DNA from: Seonamhaeicola sp.
GTDB lineage: Bacteria > Bacteroidota > Bacteroidia > Flavobacteriales > Flavobacteriaceae
NCBI RefSeq assembly: GCF_028281565.1
Contig: NZ_JANQJQ010000037.1
Location: forward strand, 44,950 to 108,949
Reading direction: 5' to 3'
Length of the DNA: 64,000 nucleotides
A model generated the notes under the pieces. That model made no database searches and was not told the DNA's origin. It saw only the letters and a program-made list of their open reading frames with translations. Both the position numbers and the translations under genes were made by a program. Below, piece after piece: positions 1-8,956 of this stretch. The stretch's first letter is position 1. Each line of letters opens with the position of its first letter.

Positions 1-119
1 GTCATGTGAGCAATACTTATTTGAGAATTACCATCGGTAGCCAATCCAAAATGCTCTTTTATGGATTTGCCATCGGTTGTAGGTACTACAAAAGGATTAT
101 CCTGAATGTTATAGGCCAT
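1..119 (-). CDS. Cupin-like protein, N-terminal 39 codons (cut by window edge)
   Basis: Reading leftward from an ATG at 119 there is an open frame to the window edge, beginning MAYNIQDNPFVVPTTDGKS. The tone of this start (short N-terminus, then KEHFGLATDGNSQISIAHM) resembles small cupin-domain proteins of flavobacteria, but the barrel itself lies outside the window. The start lies 4 bases beyond the stop codon of the YitT gene, on the same strand, so the two are probably cotranscribed. The cupin call is from memory of similar N-termini and is tentative; the coding call is firmer. Confidence 0.5.
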   Translation of the reverse strand, partial: MAYNIQDNPFVVPTTDGKSIKEHFGLATDGNSQISIAHM

Positions 120-123
120 GATG

Positions 124-1098
124 TTACTCTTTAAAGGGTTTCCGTTTTATCATACCGCCTTTAATTTCTTTAACAAGCCCCATGATCAGGAATGCTTTTC
201 GGTCAATTTTGTCAATTTCAGTCTTTATCCTTGGCAATTCCAAACGGGTGATAACAGTGTAGATTATATCTTTTTCATCACTTTCCCTTTCTTTTCCGTA
301 GCCTCCTTTACCTGCATATATAGTACAGGCTCGTCCTAATTTTTGAGTAAGCATGATCCTTATCTCCTCGTGTTTTTTTGATATAATGGTTAGCCCTACA
401 TATTCTTCTACACCATCTACCACAAAGTCAACAGTTCTGGCAGCGGCCAAATAGGTTAAAATAGCATAAAGTGCCGTTTCTACGGATAGAATATAAGCTC
501 CGAAAGAAAATATAATAATGTTTATGATCAATAACACATCACCTACTGTTACGGATAATTTTCTGCTTAAAAAGATGGCTAAAACTTCAGTGCCATCTAT
601 CACACTTCTTCCGCGCATTGACATGCCAATACCCAAACCAAGGAAAAAGCCTCCAAAAACAGCAATGAGTAATTTGTCTTCAGTAATTGTTGGATAGTCT
701 ATATAATGTACTACAAAAGCCAAAAAAGCAATAGCAGCAATACTACGAAGCGCAAACTTCAGGCTTATGGTTCTTGATGCCAGAATAATAAAGGGGGTAT
801 TAACTAAAATTAATAATACGCCTATTTCTAACGACGTTATGTTTTCTAACAACAGTGATATACCTGTGGCACCACCATCAATGAAACTATTAGGTAATAA
901 AAAGCCTTTTAAACCAAAGCCTGCAGAAAAAACCCCCAGTATGATAAAGATATACTCACTGATAGCATGGGTCAGTTCAACCTGAAGTTGCCTGACCAAA
1001 GGCACAATTTTTTTCTTGCTGACATTCTTTTTAGGATGCTTTTTCTCGAGTTTCTTTCGAGCTATATCAAATATTATTTTGGTTAAAAAAGGATTCAT
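124..1098 (-). CDS. YitT family membrane protein (DUF161 + DUF2179)
   Basis: 324 residues. A basic N-terminal stretch (residues 10-35, many KK and RK pairs) is followed by five or six hydrophobic segments between about residues 45 and 215, including the family motif GGATGISLL and a second GLGIGMSMRGRSVIDGTEVL stretch. The C-terminal soluble part (about 225-310) has the DUF2179 pattern with GKGGYGK and a VITRLELPRIKTEI strand-helix. The family is an inner-membrane protein of unknown transport function. It is followed after 4 bases by a cupin-like gene and preceded by a lipoprotein gene 10 bases upstream, so all three may be one transcript. Length is somewhat above the usual 280-290 because of the basic N-terminus. 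Confidence 0.85.
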   Translation of the reverse strand: MNPFLTKIIFDIARKKLEKKHPKKNVSKKKIVPLVRQLQVELTHAISEYIFIILGVFSAGFGLKGFLLPNSFIDGGATGISLLLENITSLEIGVLLILVNTPFIILASRTISLKFALRSIAAIAFLAFVVHYIDYPTITEDKLLIAVFGGFFLGLGIGMSMRGRSVIDGTEVLAIFLSRKLSVTVGDVLLIINIIIFSFGAYILSVETALYAILTYLAAARTVDFVVDGVEEYVGLTIISKKHEEIRIMLTQKLGRACTIYAGKGGYGKERESDEKDIIYTVITRLELPRIKTEIDKIDRKAFLIMGLVKEIKGGMIKRKPFKE

Positions 1099-1108
1099 TT
1101 ATAATGTT

Positions 1109-1666
1109 TTAATCATTCCAAATTAAAAAGAAATATTTAATTTTAGCATGATCCGGAATATGGGTTTCTTCAAATTTCAGGTCCAGATCAAAGCGTAAAT
1201 TTGCCGGTAGTTCCTTCTTGTCAATCACAAAACTGGCATTTAATTCTTTAACAGAAAGCACTACGGAGTTTATCAGGTTATCTATTTTAGAAATTTTATA
1301 AGCCGCAGTTATATCTTTAAATGTGCTTAAAGTTGAAATGCCTTTAGCTGTTTTATATTGTGGGTCAATAATCTGAATACTTTCAATGACCGATGTGGAA
1401 TCCAAAGTCGTTTCAGGAGTTAAAATAAGACGCTTTTCACCGCCTTTTTTAAATATTTCGATGTTATTCACGCTTCCGGCAAACTCATCACCGCTAATAT
1501 ATTTTGATATGGAATCGTTACTGAAAATAGTTTTCAGGTCCTTAACTTGAGTGGAATCTGTTAACAATCCAATGTGATGTTTTGATATTTCAAAAGGGTC
1601 CTGTTCTTTTTTACAACCTGAAAAAACAACACCAAGTAACAGGAGGCTTAAAACGGTTTTATGCAT
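1109..1666 (-). CDS. Lipoprotein of unknown function
   Basis: 185 residues with a lipoprotein signal: a hydrophobic stretch ending VVFSGC, placing the lipidated cysteine at residue 18, followed by KKEQD. The rest is soluble, with no motif I recognise; it contains alternating charged beta-strand-like segments and ends FFLIWND. It lies between the HerA-like ATPase and the YitT gene on the same strand with short gaps (37 and 10 bases), suggesting shared transcription. Coding status is supported by the signal peptide and length; function is unknown. Confidence 0.7.
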   Translation of the reverse strand: MHKTVLSLLLLGVVFSGCKKEQDPFEISKHHIGLLTDSTQVKDLKTIFSNDSISKYISGDEFAGSVNNIEIFKKGGEKRLILTPETTLDSTSVIESIQIIDPQYKTAKGISTLSTFKDITAAYKISKIDNLINSVVLSVKELNASFVIDKKELPANLRFDLDLKFEETHIPDHAKIKYFFLIWND

Positions 1667-1703
1667 TATATAAATATGATTTTTTAAATTATTATTATAG
1701 ACT

Positions 1704-3251
1704 TTACTTCTTCATAACTTTCGTTAGAATACCAAACACACTTCTTATAAATGTGGCACTGGTAAGTACTTTTACCACCGGGTTCATTCTGGTACTTCTT
1801 CTCCGGGAGTAAGTACTTTTTGTTTTTCGTTTGGCTTCTGCCCTTTTCAAGGCTTCTTTTTCTTGTCTGGCTTTTTCTTTAGCTTCTTCGGCTTCGGCTT
1901 TTTCAATTTTTTCATTAAGTAATTCGTAAGCACTTTCCCTGTCTACTTCCTTATTGTATTTTTTTGAAAGCTTCGATTGAGAAAGTAAGGTGTTTAACTC
2001 GGCATCGGTTAAAATATCCATTCTGCTCATAGGCGCGCGCATCATGGTAGCTGCAAGTGGTGTAGGCCTGCCTTTTTCATCCAAAGCAGAAACCAGAGCC
2101 TCTCCAATACCCAAGGATGTTAACACCTCTGTAGTGTCATAATATTCGGAGTCCGGATAATTTTCAGCGGTCAGCTTAATAGCTTTTCGGTCTTTAGCGG
2201 TAAAGGCCCTTAAAGCATGTTGTACTTTTAAACCTAACTGGCCTAAAACTTCTTCAGGAACATCGGTTGGATTTTGAGTTACAAAATATAAACCCACCCC
2301 TTTACTTCTGATAAGCTTTACAATACTTTCAATTTGATTTAAAAGTGCTTTGGAGGCTTCATTGAAAATTAAATGCGCTTCATCTATGAACATGACGAGT
2401 TCCGGCCTGTCACTATCACCTTGCTCCGGAAATGTAGAATAGATTTCGGCTAACAGACTTAGCATAAAAGTTGAAAAAAGCTTTGGCCTATCCTGGATAT
2501 CGGTAAGCCGGATAATGTTAATAAATCCGCGTCCATCGTCGTCTACGCGTAACAGGTCATCCACTTCAAAAGAGGTCTCGCCAAAAAACAGATCGGCGCC
2601 CTGTTGTTCCAGTTCAACAATTTTTCGCAAGATGGCACCGGTAGAAGCCGTAGAAATTCTGCCATAGGCTTCCATAAACTCTTTTTTGCCTTCCTGGGTG
2701 GCATATTGTAATATTTTTTTAAAATCTTTTAGATCGAGCAGGGGGAGTTTGTTATCATCACAATATTGGAAAATAACCGAAACAATACCGCTTTGTGTTT
2801 CCGTTAGATCTAAAATCCTGGATAGTAAAACCGGCCCAAATTCACTAATAGTGGCCCTGAGGCGAACCCCGTCTTGTTCTGATAATGTTAAAACTTCAAC
2901 AGGAAACGATTTGGCTTCAAACGGCAGTCCTATTTTTTCGTGGCGTTCATCAATTTTAGGGTGCCCGGGACTGGGTTGTGCCAATCCGCTTAAATCCCCT
3001 TTTATATCCATCAATAATACCGGGATCCCTTTATCACTTAAATTTTCGGCTAAAACCTGTAATGATTTTGTTTTTCCCGTTCCGGTTGCACCGGCTATTA
3101 AACCATGACGGTTCATGGTCTTTAAAGGGATTTTTACATGAGCTCCGGTAACCGTTTCACCAGCTAACATAGCGGCTCCCATGGGGATAAAATCACCTTT
3201 GGTTTTATTGCCTTCCGTTATATAATTGAAGAAAGTTTCCTTAGTATCCAT
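1704..3251 (-). CDS. HerA-like helicase/ATPase, DUF853 family
   Basis: 515 residues. Walker A is GATGTGKT at residues 54-61, and Walker B is FIDEAH at 288-293. The conserved VTQNPTDVPEEVLGQLG stretch follows, typical of the DUF853/YjgR branch of the HerA/FtsK superfamily. The C-terminal 80 residues are highly charged (repeated EAEEAKEKAR-like coiled coil, then an Arg/Ser-rich tail). The family is a standalone ATPase of unclear function, distinct from the HerA that works with NurA: no NurA, SIR2 or DUF4297 partner is adjacent. The ATG at 3251 is the natural start because the ATPase domain begins within 40 residues. Confidence 0.88.
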   Translation of the reverse strand: MDTKETFFNYITEGNKTKGDFIPMGAAMLAGETVTGAHVKIPLKTMNRHGLIAGATGTGKTKSLQVLAENLSDKGIPVLLMDIKGDLSGLAQPSPGHPKIDERHEKIGLPFEAKSFPVEVLTLSEQDGVRLRATISEFGPVLLSRILDLTETQSGIVSVIFQYCDDNKLPLLDLKDFKKILQYATQEGKKEFMEAYGRISTASTGAILRKIVELEQQGADLFFGETSFEVDDLLRVDDDGRGFINIIRLTDIQDRPKLFSTFMLSLLAEIYSTFPEQGDSDRPELVMFIDEAHLIFNEASKALLNQIESIVKLIRSKGVGLYFVTQNPTDVPEEVLGQLGLKVQHALRAFTAKDRKAIKLTAENYPDSEYYDTTEVLTSLGIGEALVSALDEKGRPTPLAATMMRAPMSRMDILTDAELNTLLSQSKLSKKYNKEVDRESAYELLNEKIEKAEAEEAKEKARQEKEALKRAEAKRKTKSTYSRRRSTRMNPVVKVLTSATFIRSVFGILTKVMKK

Positions 3252-3325
3252 ACACAGTAATTTTGCATAAAAATAAAGGAAATAAAAGGAAGAAAAAAAT
3301 GGCTTTTACCAGATAAACCTATGGT

Positions 3326-3925
3326 TTATTCCCGCCATTTTATCCAAAGAATAACTGTGGCGTTAGAAACGGCAGAACCGGCAGCCTGTGCATGAACATT
3401 TATATAATCCCCGGCATTAAAATCGGCATTGTTGGTAGTAGAGATGTATTCGTTATTTACATGATTAAAGGTAAATGTCCCTGCCTGGTTTGTAGTACCG
3501 TTTCTAATTCTAACTTGAAATTGCTTACTGGCGTTTCCTCCGGAGGATCTCGAAGATACGGCTACAATAGTGCCGTCAAAAGGCATCATAGCGCCGCTAT
3601 TATTGTTTTGCATGTTTCCTCCGTAATGAAGTCGTTGATTATCAGCATTTCCATTTCGGCCGTATTGTATAGCAATAGTTTCTAAACTTAACCATTTGGC
3701 TCTGGTAGCATCGTACATGAATAATTTGTCCCCAATCAATGAGATTTGACCGGTTACGGTACCTGTTGGAGTTGTTTGGGCATTTAATTCCAGGGCAGGA
3801 ATACCTGTGGCGGTAGTTTCAATTTCAAGTTCTGCAGTTGGGTTGGTGGTACCAATGCCTACCTGAGAAAATCCAATACCATGCACGCATAGTAATAGTA
3901 TGAGGAAACAAGGGAGTTTTTCCAT
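3326..3925 (-). CDS. Secreted surface protein with VGIGTTNP N-terminus
   Basis: 199 residues. The signal peptide (about 1-21) ends GIGFSQ, followed directly by VGIGTTNPTAELEI, a motif common at the N-terminus of exported Bacteroidota proteins and of phage tail-fibre-like proteins. The rest is rich in Gly, Asn, Thr and Ser with no Cys, consistent with a beta-rich extracellular protein: the segment FQVRIRNGTTNQAGTFTFNH looks like a tail-fibre/collar fold. It stands beside a second gene of the same type (4045-4806), same strand. Binding partner unknown. Confidence 0.75.
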   Translation of the reverse strand: MEKLPCFLILLLCVHGIGFSQVGIGTTNPTAELEIETTATGIPALELNAQTTPTGTVTGQISLIGDKLFMYDATRAKWLSLETIAIQYGRNGNADNQRLHYGGNMQNNNSGAMMPFDGTIVAVSSRSSGGNASKQFQVRIRNGTTNQAGTFTFNHVNNEYISTTNNADFNAGDYINVHAQAAGSAVSNATVILWIKWRE

Positions 3926-4044
3926 CTTAGAGAAAGTGAGAGAGCAATTTACTTTTAATTAATCCTGAAGCGAAAATAGGAATTTTCAAGAAAATATCAA
4001 AATTCTTACAAATTAGGATTTAGCTGTTGCCTGATTATATAGAA

Positions 4045-4806
4045 CTATTCATATGAATAGCCTACAATGTCTAATTCTGTGAAATTTATTACAGAACCGC
4101 CGGGTGTTGTGCCTCCGTTAGGAACGACCAGCCTTATTTCGTCCGCATAGATATTGGGTATGGAAACGGTATTGTCTCCGGTAGAAGAGGAGCTAATTGC
4201 CGGGCTTGAATAAACCAAATTTCCACAACTATATAACCTGATAACAACATTTTCTATCCTGTTGGTGCAGCATTCGTTTCTCCCGTCCAGAATGACCTGT
4301 GATATGAAATATTGGCCCGGAAAGGAAATACCAAATCCCCAATCTCCTGCAGGCGAACCAACTCTGCTCATATGAAAAGTGTTTCCACCGGTATTATTTA
4401 CATCGTCAAATAAGCTATTATAATGACCATAGCTATTGGATGCATTATAGGCGGTAAAAGTAACACTACCCACGCCTATTTCATCTTTAACCAGTCTTGA
4501 ATAGGTCTTGGTCCCGCCGGAAAAACTAACTCTTTGCCATACAGAGCCGTTGAATATATATAAACCGGCAGGTAAATTACAATTGTTGGTTGATAAACTG
4601 TATACCATTAAACCCTCTGTTGGAGCAGGAATGGTTGAAATATCATTAACACTTGTTAGACTAACCCTTGGGGGTAATAACCCCCGATCTGATGATTCCA
4701 CATGTAAAATGGAAGAAGATTCCGGGTTCGTAGTGCCGATCCCTATTTGAGCCGAGCTGTAATAACCATAACAAAGTAGCATTACTAAACATGCTATTTT
4801 TTTCAT
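4045..4806 (-). CDS. Secreted surface protein, VGIGTTNP-type N-terminus plus F5/8C-like lectin domain
   Basis: 253 residues from the ATG at 4806; the frame stays open upstream to 4956, but the extra codons overlap the queE promoter region and lie before a perfect signal peptide (MKKIACLVMLLCYGYYSSAQ), so I use 4806. IGIGTTNPESS follows the cleavage site. The C-terminal half has the fucolectin/discoidin pattern: VILDGRNECCTNRIENVVI resembles the DCC-x2-R of fucolectins, and the end NFTELDIVGY resembles the last strand of F5/8C domains. It is probably a carbohydrate-binding exported protein. Gene type is confident; sugar binding is inference. Confidence 0.72.
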   Translation of the reverse strand: MKKIACLVMLLCYGYYSSAQIGIGTTNPESSSILHVESSDRGLLPPRVSLTSVNDISTIPAPTEGLMVYSLSTNNCNLPAGLYIFNGSVWQRVSFSGGTKTYSRLVKDEIGVGSVTFTAYNASNSYGHYNSLFDDVNNTGGNTFHMSRVGSPAGDWGFGISFPGQYFISQVILDGRNECCTNRIENVVIRLYSCGNLVYSSPAISSSSTGDNTVSIPNIYADEIRLVVPNGGTTPGGSVINFTELDIVGYSYE

Positions 4807-4909
4807 TCTTAAGTTAAGTATTGTAATGTGGTAATTTACTACGTTAGGGATCAGTAAAAGTATAAAAACCGAATTGAAATTCAAAATCGAAAAAACAGTT
4901 GGGATTATG

Positions 4910-4917
4910 TATCTTTG
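4910..4917 (+). promoter_or_regulatory. Putative -7 promoter element of queE
   Basis: TATCTTTG fits the Bacteroidota sigma-ABfr consensus TAnnTTTG. The queE ATG at 4925 is only 7 bases downstream, so the transcript would start at or next to the start codon. No well-spaced TTG -33 element is clear. Confidence 0.55.
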
Positions 4918-4924
4918 CAAACTT

Positions 4925-5554
4925 ATGAATGATGTGCTAAAAAAACTGGTTGACAAGGGAGAAATGCTTCCCCTGATGGAAGAGTTCTATACTATTCAGG
5001 GAGAAGGGTATTATAAAGGAACAGCTGCCTATTTCATTCGCATTGGCGGTTGTGACGTTGGCTGTCATTGGTGTGATGTCAAGGAGAGTTGGAATGCCGA
5101 TTTGCACCCGCCCACAGAGACTGCAAAAATTGTGGAGAACGCCAGAAAATATAGCGATACCATAGTTGTAACGGGTGGTGAACCATTAACCTGGGATATG
5201 ACGGTCTTAACAACCCAACTGAAAGAAGCCGGTTTAAAAACCCATATTGAGACCTCCGGGGCTTATAAGCTTACAGGACAATGGGATTGGATTTGTTTGT
5301 CGCCAAAAAAGATCAAAAAGCCTACTGAGGCTATTTATAAAGTTGCTGATGAATTAAAGATCATAGTTTATAATAAAGACGATTTAAGATTTGCAGAAGA
5401 GCAGGCGTCGAAAGTGAATAAAGACTGTATATTATATCTGCAACCGGAATGGAGTAAGCGTGATAAAGTGATTCCGTTTATTGTAGATTATGTGATGGAA
5501 AACCCCAAGTGGAAAGTGTCTTTACAAACACATAAGTATTTGAATATTCCGTAA
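4925..5554 (+). CDS. queE: 7-carboxy-7-deazaguanine synthase
   Basis: 209 residues from the ATG at 4925; an upstream ATG at 4874 lies before the promoter element and is rejected. It is a radical SAM enzyme: Cys43, Cys47 and Cys50 form the CxxxCxxC cluster motif (GGCDVGCHWC), preceded by FYTIQGEG and followed by TGGEP. It converts 6-carboxytetrahydropterin to 7-carboxy-7-deazaguanine in the queuosine precursor pathway. Length is typical of the family. It stands alone, flanked by minus-strand genes, with its own promoter and terminator. Confidence 0.93.
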   Translation: MNDVLKKLVDKGEMLPLMEEFYTIQGEGYYKGTAAYFIRIGGCDVGCHWCDVKESWNADLHPPTETAKIVENARKYSDTIVVTGGEPLTWDMTVLTTQLKEAGLKTHIETSGAYKLTGQWDWICLSPKKIKKPTEAIYKVADELKIIVYNKDDLRFAEEQASKVNKDCILYLQPEWSKRDKVIPFIVDYVMENPKWKVSLQTHKYLNIP

Positions 5555-5556
5555 AT

Positions 5557-5584
5557 AAAAAGCCTTGAGACATCAAGGCTTTTT
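5557..5584. terminator. Bidirectional intrinsic terminator between queE and DUF2911 gene
   Basis: Stem AGCCTTGA/TCAAGGCT with a 4-base loop, flanked by an A-run on the left and a T-run on the right, in the 54 bases between two convergent stop codons. Confidence 0.85.
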
Positions 5585-5608
5585 ATTGCTTTATAATTGA
5601 GTAAAAAA

Positions 5609-6145
5609 TTATTTTGAAAAAGGAACGGTAACCCTGGTGGTTCCCCATCCTAAGTGCATGTTGCCCTGGGTAAAAGCAATTGAAAAGGCTTCAAGGGAAT
5701 CTCCGGAACTAACAGGAGCAGAAACTCTAATAACATCATTGGCCTTATTATATGAATAAGCCCCCCAGACATTGATATCTTTACTGATAATAATAGTCCA
5801 TTCTTTGTCTCCGGGAATGGTGAAAAGAGAATATTCCCCTGCACTAACGGATTTTCCTCCAATTTTCATGTCGTTGTATAACGTAATGGAGGCCGCTTCA
5901 TTGGCACCGGTTCTCCAAACTTTCCCGTTAGGAGCTAAACTGCTTAGGGATCTTCCTTTTAACTGAGGTCTGCTATAAATAACTTTTGCAATAGCCGGGG
6001 CATTTCTTGAAGTTTTGTAAATAGCCGCATCCATGGGGCTTTTGTCTAAGCCGCCAAACTTTTGTGCGTTAATATCTGTTGATAAAAGTAAAACGAATAC
6101 AAAAGCAAAGGCGCTTAGGATTGATGATTTTTTCATAATTGACAT
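5609..6145 (-). CDS. DUF2911 domain-containing exported protein
   Basis: 178 residues. A signal peptide (about 1-28, ending DINAQ) precedes the DUF2911 pattern: SPMDAAIYK, KVIYSRPQLKGR, GKVWRTGANEA, FTIPGDKEWTIIIS and the final WGTTRVTVPF. The family is periplasmic or surface-exposed and has no established function. An internal ATG three codons in (MKKSS) is an equally good start. It transcribes toward the queE terminator and is the last gene before the cassette array. Confidence 0.85.
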   Translation of the reverse strand: MSIMKKSSILSAFAFVFVLLLSTDINAQKFGGLDKSPMDAAIYKTSRNAPAIAKVIYSRPQLKGRSLSSLAPNGKVWRTGANEAASITLYNDMKIGGKSVSAGEYSLFTIPGDKEWTIIISKDINVWGAYSYNKANDVIRVSAPVSSGDSLEAFSIAFTQGNMHLGWGTTRVTVPFSK

Positions 6146-6309
6146 TTTTATGTTTAATGCTTAAAGTTAGGCTACAATGGTCTTAAAGTTTTTATAAAAC
6201 TTACACGATAATGTTAAAGTTTAAGATTATTGAAAAATGTAATTTCTAGAATTATTAGTGAAATTTTAGTTTTTTATTTGGTTTATACGCATGTTGTATG
6301 CTGGCTTTT
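6146..6309. other. Left flank of cassette array (degenerate end)
   Basis: 164 bases without a gene. At 6293-6301 stands GTTGTATGC, the exact inverse of GCATACAAC at 8819-8827, so these bound the CHAT gene unit. The preceding TTTATACGCAT resembles the right arm of the neighbouring palindromes, but I see no matching left arm, so this end of the array appears decayed or truncated. Confidence 0.5.
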
Positions 6310-8793
6310 CTATTGTTCAACTTTTAAATTCGGATTACCATATAAATGCATTGCACACCAAGCAGCAGGGGTAGGATATTTAGCATAAACCTTTTTATTT
6401 GCTTTAAAAAGCGCAATATCAATTGAATCTCCGTTATTAAATGAACTTAAAAATTCGGGTAGCCAAATTTCTGGAACATTTATGTGTAATCCCCAAAATG
6501 GAGCTATTATAGCTTTATACCCTTTTTCAATATATGTTTTTACTAAAGATGTAATGTTGTTTTTAAATAGTTCTGATTTGTATGAACCCGAATGGCAGAT
6601 TAAGAAAATTAAAACTTCTCCTTCGCCAATTACTTTGTTAAGATTTATTAGTGGTCTTTCAGAAGGATATATAATTTGTTTTTCCGCAATATCTTTTGCT
6701 CCATGAGAACAAATAATGTTTATATCAGATGTTATAGAGGAATCCTTTTCCAATTTAGTATTAATATCAAAATTATTTTCGGTTAAATTATTTTCGATTT
6801 TGGCATATAATTGGTTTAAGGTAAAATCTCCTTCTTCCTTTGGTATCCATATAGATTTCGAATAATTTTTATTTATTGATGTTGATTTGTCAACTGATAA
6901 ATACCATTCTGTAGATAGGATATTTGTAATAGGCTTACTTAAGTGCAGAAATTCTCCATTTTGATTGAGAAACAAATTATGCGGAAAATCTGCTAGTTCC
7001 ATATCTTTTATAAGATAAATGGAATCCGTATCATCATCAATATTTAGCTTGCTAAATGAAAGTTCATCATTTATTTTTTTTGCTTGCTCAAAATGTTCCT
7101 CTTCGTAAACATTTCGAACTCCACCTTTATCTTTAACAGTATCATCGAATGAAAAATTCGAAAAATATTCTCCGTTAGTGAGGCTTTTAAATTTTGACCA
7201 ATCCCATTGGGTTAACTCAAAATATTGAAAGGACTTATTTCTGAAAGCTAATTGAAATACTTTTCCCTCTGTTATTGCAAGCCAAAATGTCGATTGAAAT
7301 TCATTTTTAGATATCTCACTTTCGATTTTATCTCTCTCGCTATATATCTTGTTGAATTTTTTTAATTCAGTTGTAGGAACCTTAAAAGGAGCAAACTCGA
7401 ATGATTCTTTAGATTTAAAAATTAGACTAAAATCCGACTTAATCATCATAGCCAACAAAATCGCTTCTGAATCTTTTTTTGCGAAACTATCTTCAATTAT
7501 TCTATTCGCAATTTTAAGTGACATATCATTATCATAAACGATATCTGATTTATTCCTTGTTTCATTTAATTTAATTAATGATTTTTTTAATTGCTCTTTT
7601 AAAGATGAGGAATTACCATCGATAATATTTTTATAGTTACTAATAGACTCTTTTGGTACAATTTGCTCGAAAATGTTTAAATAATAACCTAGACCAGTAA
7701 GACTGAAATTTGCATTCGGGAAAATTCTTCTAACATTATACAATGTAATTAACCAAGGTAAAGATTCGTGAACTCCACCCGAGAATATATTCTCTCTTTC
7801 TTTGTTTAGATAATCTAATAATAAATCAGGTAACTTTTCTTTCTCCATTGGTATAAGACTTGTGAAGTAAGAATGGTCTATTGACCGCCTATGATAACCA
7901 GAAAATTCTAGTGTTTTAGGTATGCTTTTATAAATTTTTACAGCGTAAGGGTATAAGCCAGTATTTCTAAAATATTTTATTGACTGCCATATTAATTCTT
8001 GTAGATATTTATCCGAAACTCCTTGCTCGTTTTTTAATACAAGGTGCATACTTATATTAGCATAAAGAAGAGATGTTTGAGCACTACCTTGCGCTGAATA
8101 ACATCTGAAAGCATTAAAAAAACCAAATTGTGGATAATCATCATTAAAACTAGAAATTATAATTTCTTCAGAAACATCTCTAGCCGCTTGATAAAATTCA
8201 GAAGAATTAAGTCTATCAATAAATATTCCGATTATAAAATAAAAGAGTTCGGGATTGTTTAATCTAACAAGTAAATGCCTTAAAATAGGCAACTGTAACA
8301 TTATATTATCACTTTGTTCTTCTTTCCAGTCTATCTCTTTGGCACTCTCTTGTATTATACTAATTTGTAAAGAGATTATTTCTTTTATTTCTAGCTCTGC
8401 TAAGTCGTTGGGAGGAAATTCAAAATCAGATATTCTTAATTGATTATTTATTTTAAGGCTTTTTTCTAATAAATTTAAAAATTTACTATTCGATTCATCT
8501 GTAATTTCAGCTTTAGTTACAGACTGGTCTAACTTGTAAACATTACTTTGGCTGGTCAATTTTTCAAATAAATCGAAAAAGATAAATAAAGAATAAGAAA
8601 TGGACTTTCTATCGTTATCTTCTAAAGTGGATAGAATTAATGGGGAGAATTTTCGGTAGGTTTCGAAATCGGTTGCTAATATTTCAAGTATTTCAAAATA
8701 ATGTATTGTAATTTCTTTTTCAAACACATTATTGTTCTGTAGATTTTTAGATGTTAATTTTGAATGAAAATCTTCAAATACTTGTTTGTTCAT
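6310..8793 (-). CDS. CHAT domain protein (caspase-like protease) with long helical N-terminus
   Basis: 827 residues. The C-terminal 140 residues carry the CHAT features: His697 in CSHGAKD and Cys733 in LICHSGS, then IIAPFWGL and the final WCAMHLYGNPNL block. These are the caspase-type His-Cys dyad and terminal motif of CHAT proteases. The first 450 residues are helix-rich and probably TPR-like solenoid, though no clean TPR consensus is seen. No signal peptide, so cytoplasmic. CHAT proteins act in bacterial defence and programmed death, commonly cutting a partner protein; no gasdermin-like or other obvious substrate is adjacent. It is the last unit of the array on the coding strand. Confidence 0.82.
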   Translation of the reverse strand: MNKQVFEDFHSKLTSKNLQNNNVFEKEITIHYFEILEILATDFETYRKFSPLILSTLEDNDRKSISYSLFIFFDLFEKLTSQSNVYKLDQSVTKAEITDESNSKFLNLLEKSLKINNQLRISDFEFPPNDLAELEIKEIISLQISIIQESAKEIDWKEEQSDNIMLQLPILRHLLVRLNNPELFYFIIGIFIDRLNSSEFYQAARDVSEEIIISSFNDDYPQFGFFNAFRCYSAQGSAQTSLLYANISMHLVLKNEQGVSDKYLQELIWQSIKYFRNTGLYPYAVKIYKSIPKTLEFSGYHRRSIDHSYFTSLIPMEKEKLPDLLLDYLNKERENIFSGGVHESLPWLITLYNVRRIFPNANFSLTGLGYYLNIFEQIVPKESISNYKNIIDGNSSSLKEQLKKSLIKLNETRNKSDIVYDNDMSLKIANRIIEDSFAKKDSEAILLAMMIKSDFSLIFKSKESFEFAPFKVPTTELKKFNKIYSERDKIESEISKNEFQSTFWLAITEGKVFQLAFRNKSFQYFELTQWDWSKFKSLTNGEYFSNFSFDDTVKDKGGVRNVYEEEHFEQAKKINDELSFSKLNIDDDTDSIYLIKDMELADFPHNLFLNQNGEFLHLSKPITNILSTEWYLSVDKSTSINKNYSKSIWIPKEEGDFTLNQLYAKIENNLTENNFDINTKLEKDSSITSDINIICSHGAKDIAEKQIIYPSERPLINLNKVIGEGEVLIFLICHSGSYKSELFKNNITSLVKTYIEKGYKAIIAPFWGLHINVPEIWLPEFLSSFNNGDSIDIALFKANKKVYAKYPTPAAWCAMHLYGNPNLKVEQ

Positions 8794-8824
8794 ATTTTTT
8801 GTTGGAGTTTTTCAGCTTGCATAC

Positions 8825-8948
8825 AACGGGCTAGTATATGAAAAGTAGGCGATTTCGAAGCTCCAAACTTTCGGTTAAGCACATAGTCTGTTACGAGCCA
8901 AAAACCTTGAAATTAGTACTGTTTCGCCTATTTTTTATATACACTGTT
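8825..8948. repeat. attC-like palindrome R1 (124 bp)
   Basis: Runs from AAC (8825) to GTT (8946-8948). Outer arms: GTATATGAAAAGTAGGCGA on the left pairs with TTCGCCTATTTTTTATATAC on the right. It is flanked by GCATACAAC (left, belongs to the CHAT unit) and GTTACCTGC (right, belongs to the VOC unit). Its middle differs from the other sites. Confidence 0.8.
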
Positions 8949-8956
8949 ACCTGCTG

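Noticed and set aside
1704..3251. HerA-like ATPase as part of a defence system
   Set aside because: It is the DUF853 type, with no NurA, SIR2 or nuclease partner next to it.
3326..4806. VGIGTTNP proteins as prophage tail genes
   Set aside because: No other phage genes nearby; the motif is widespread in exported Bacteroidota proteins.
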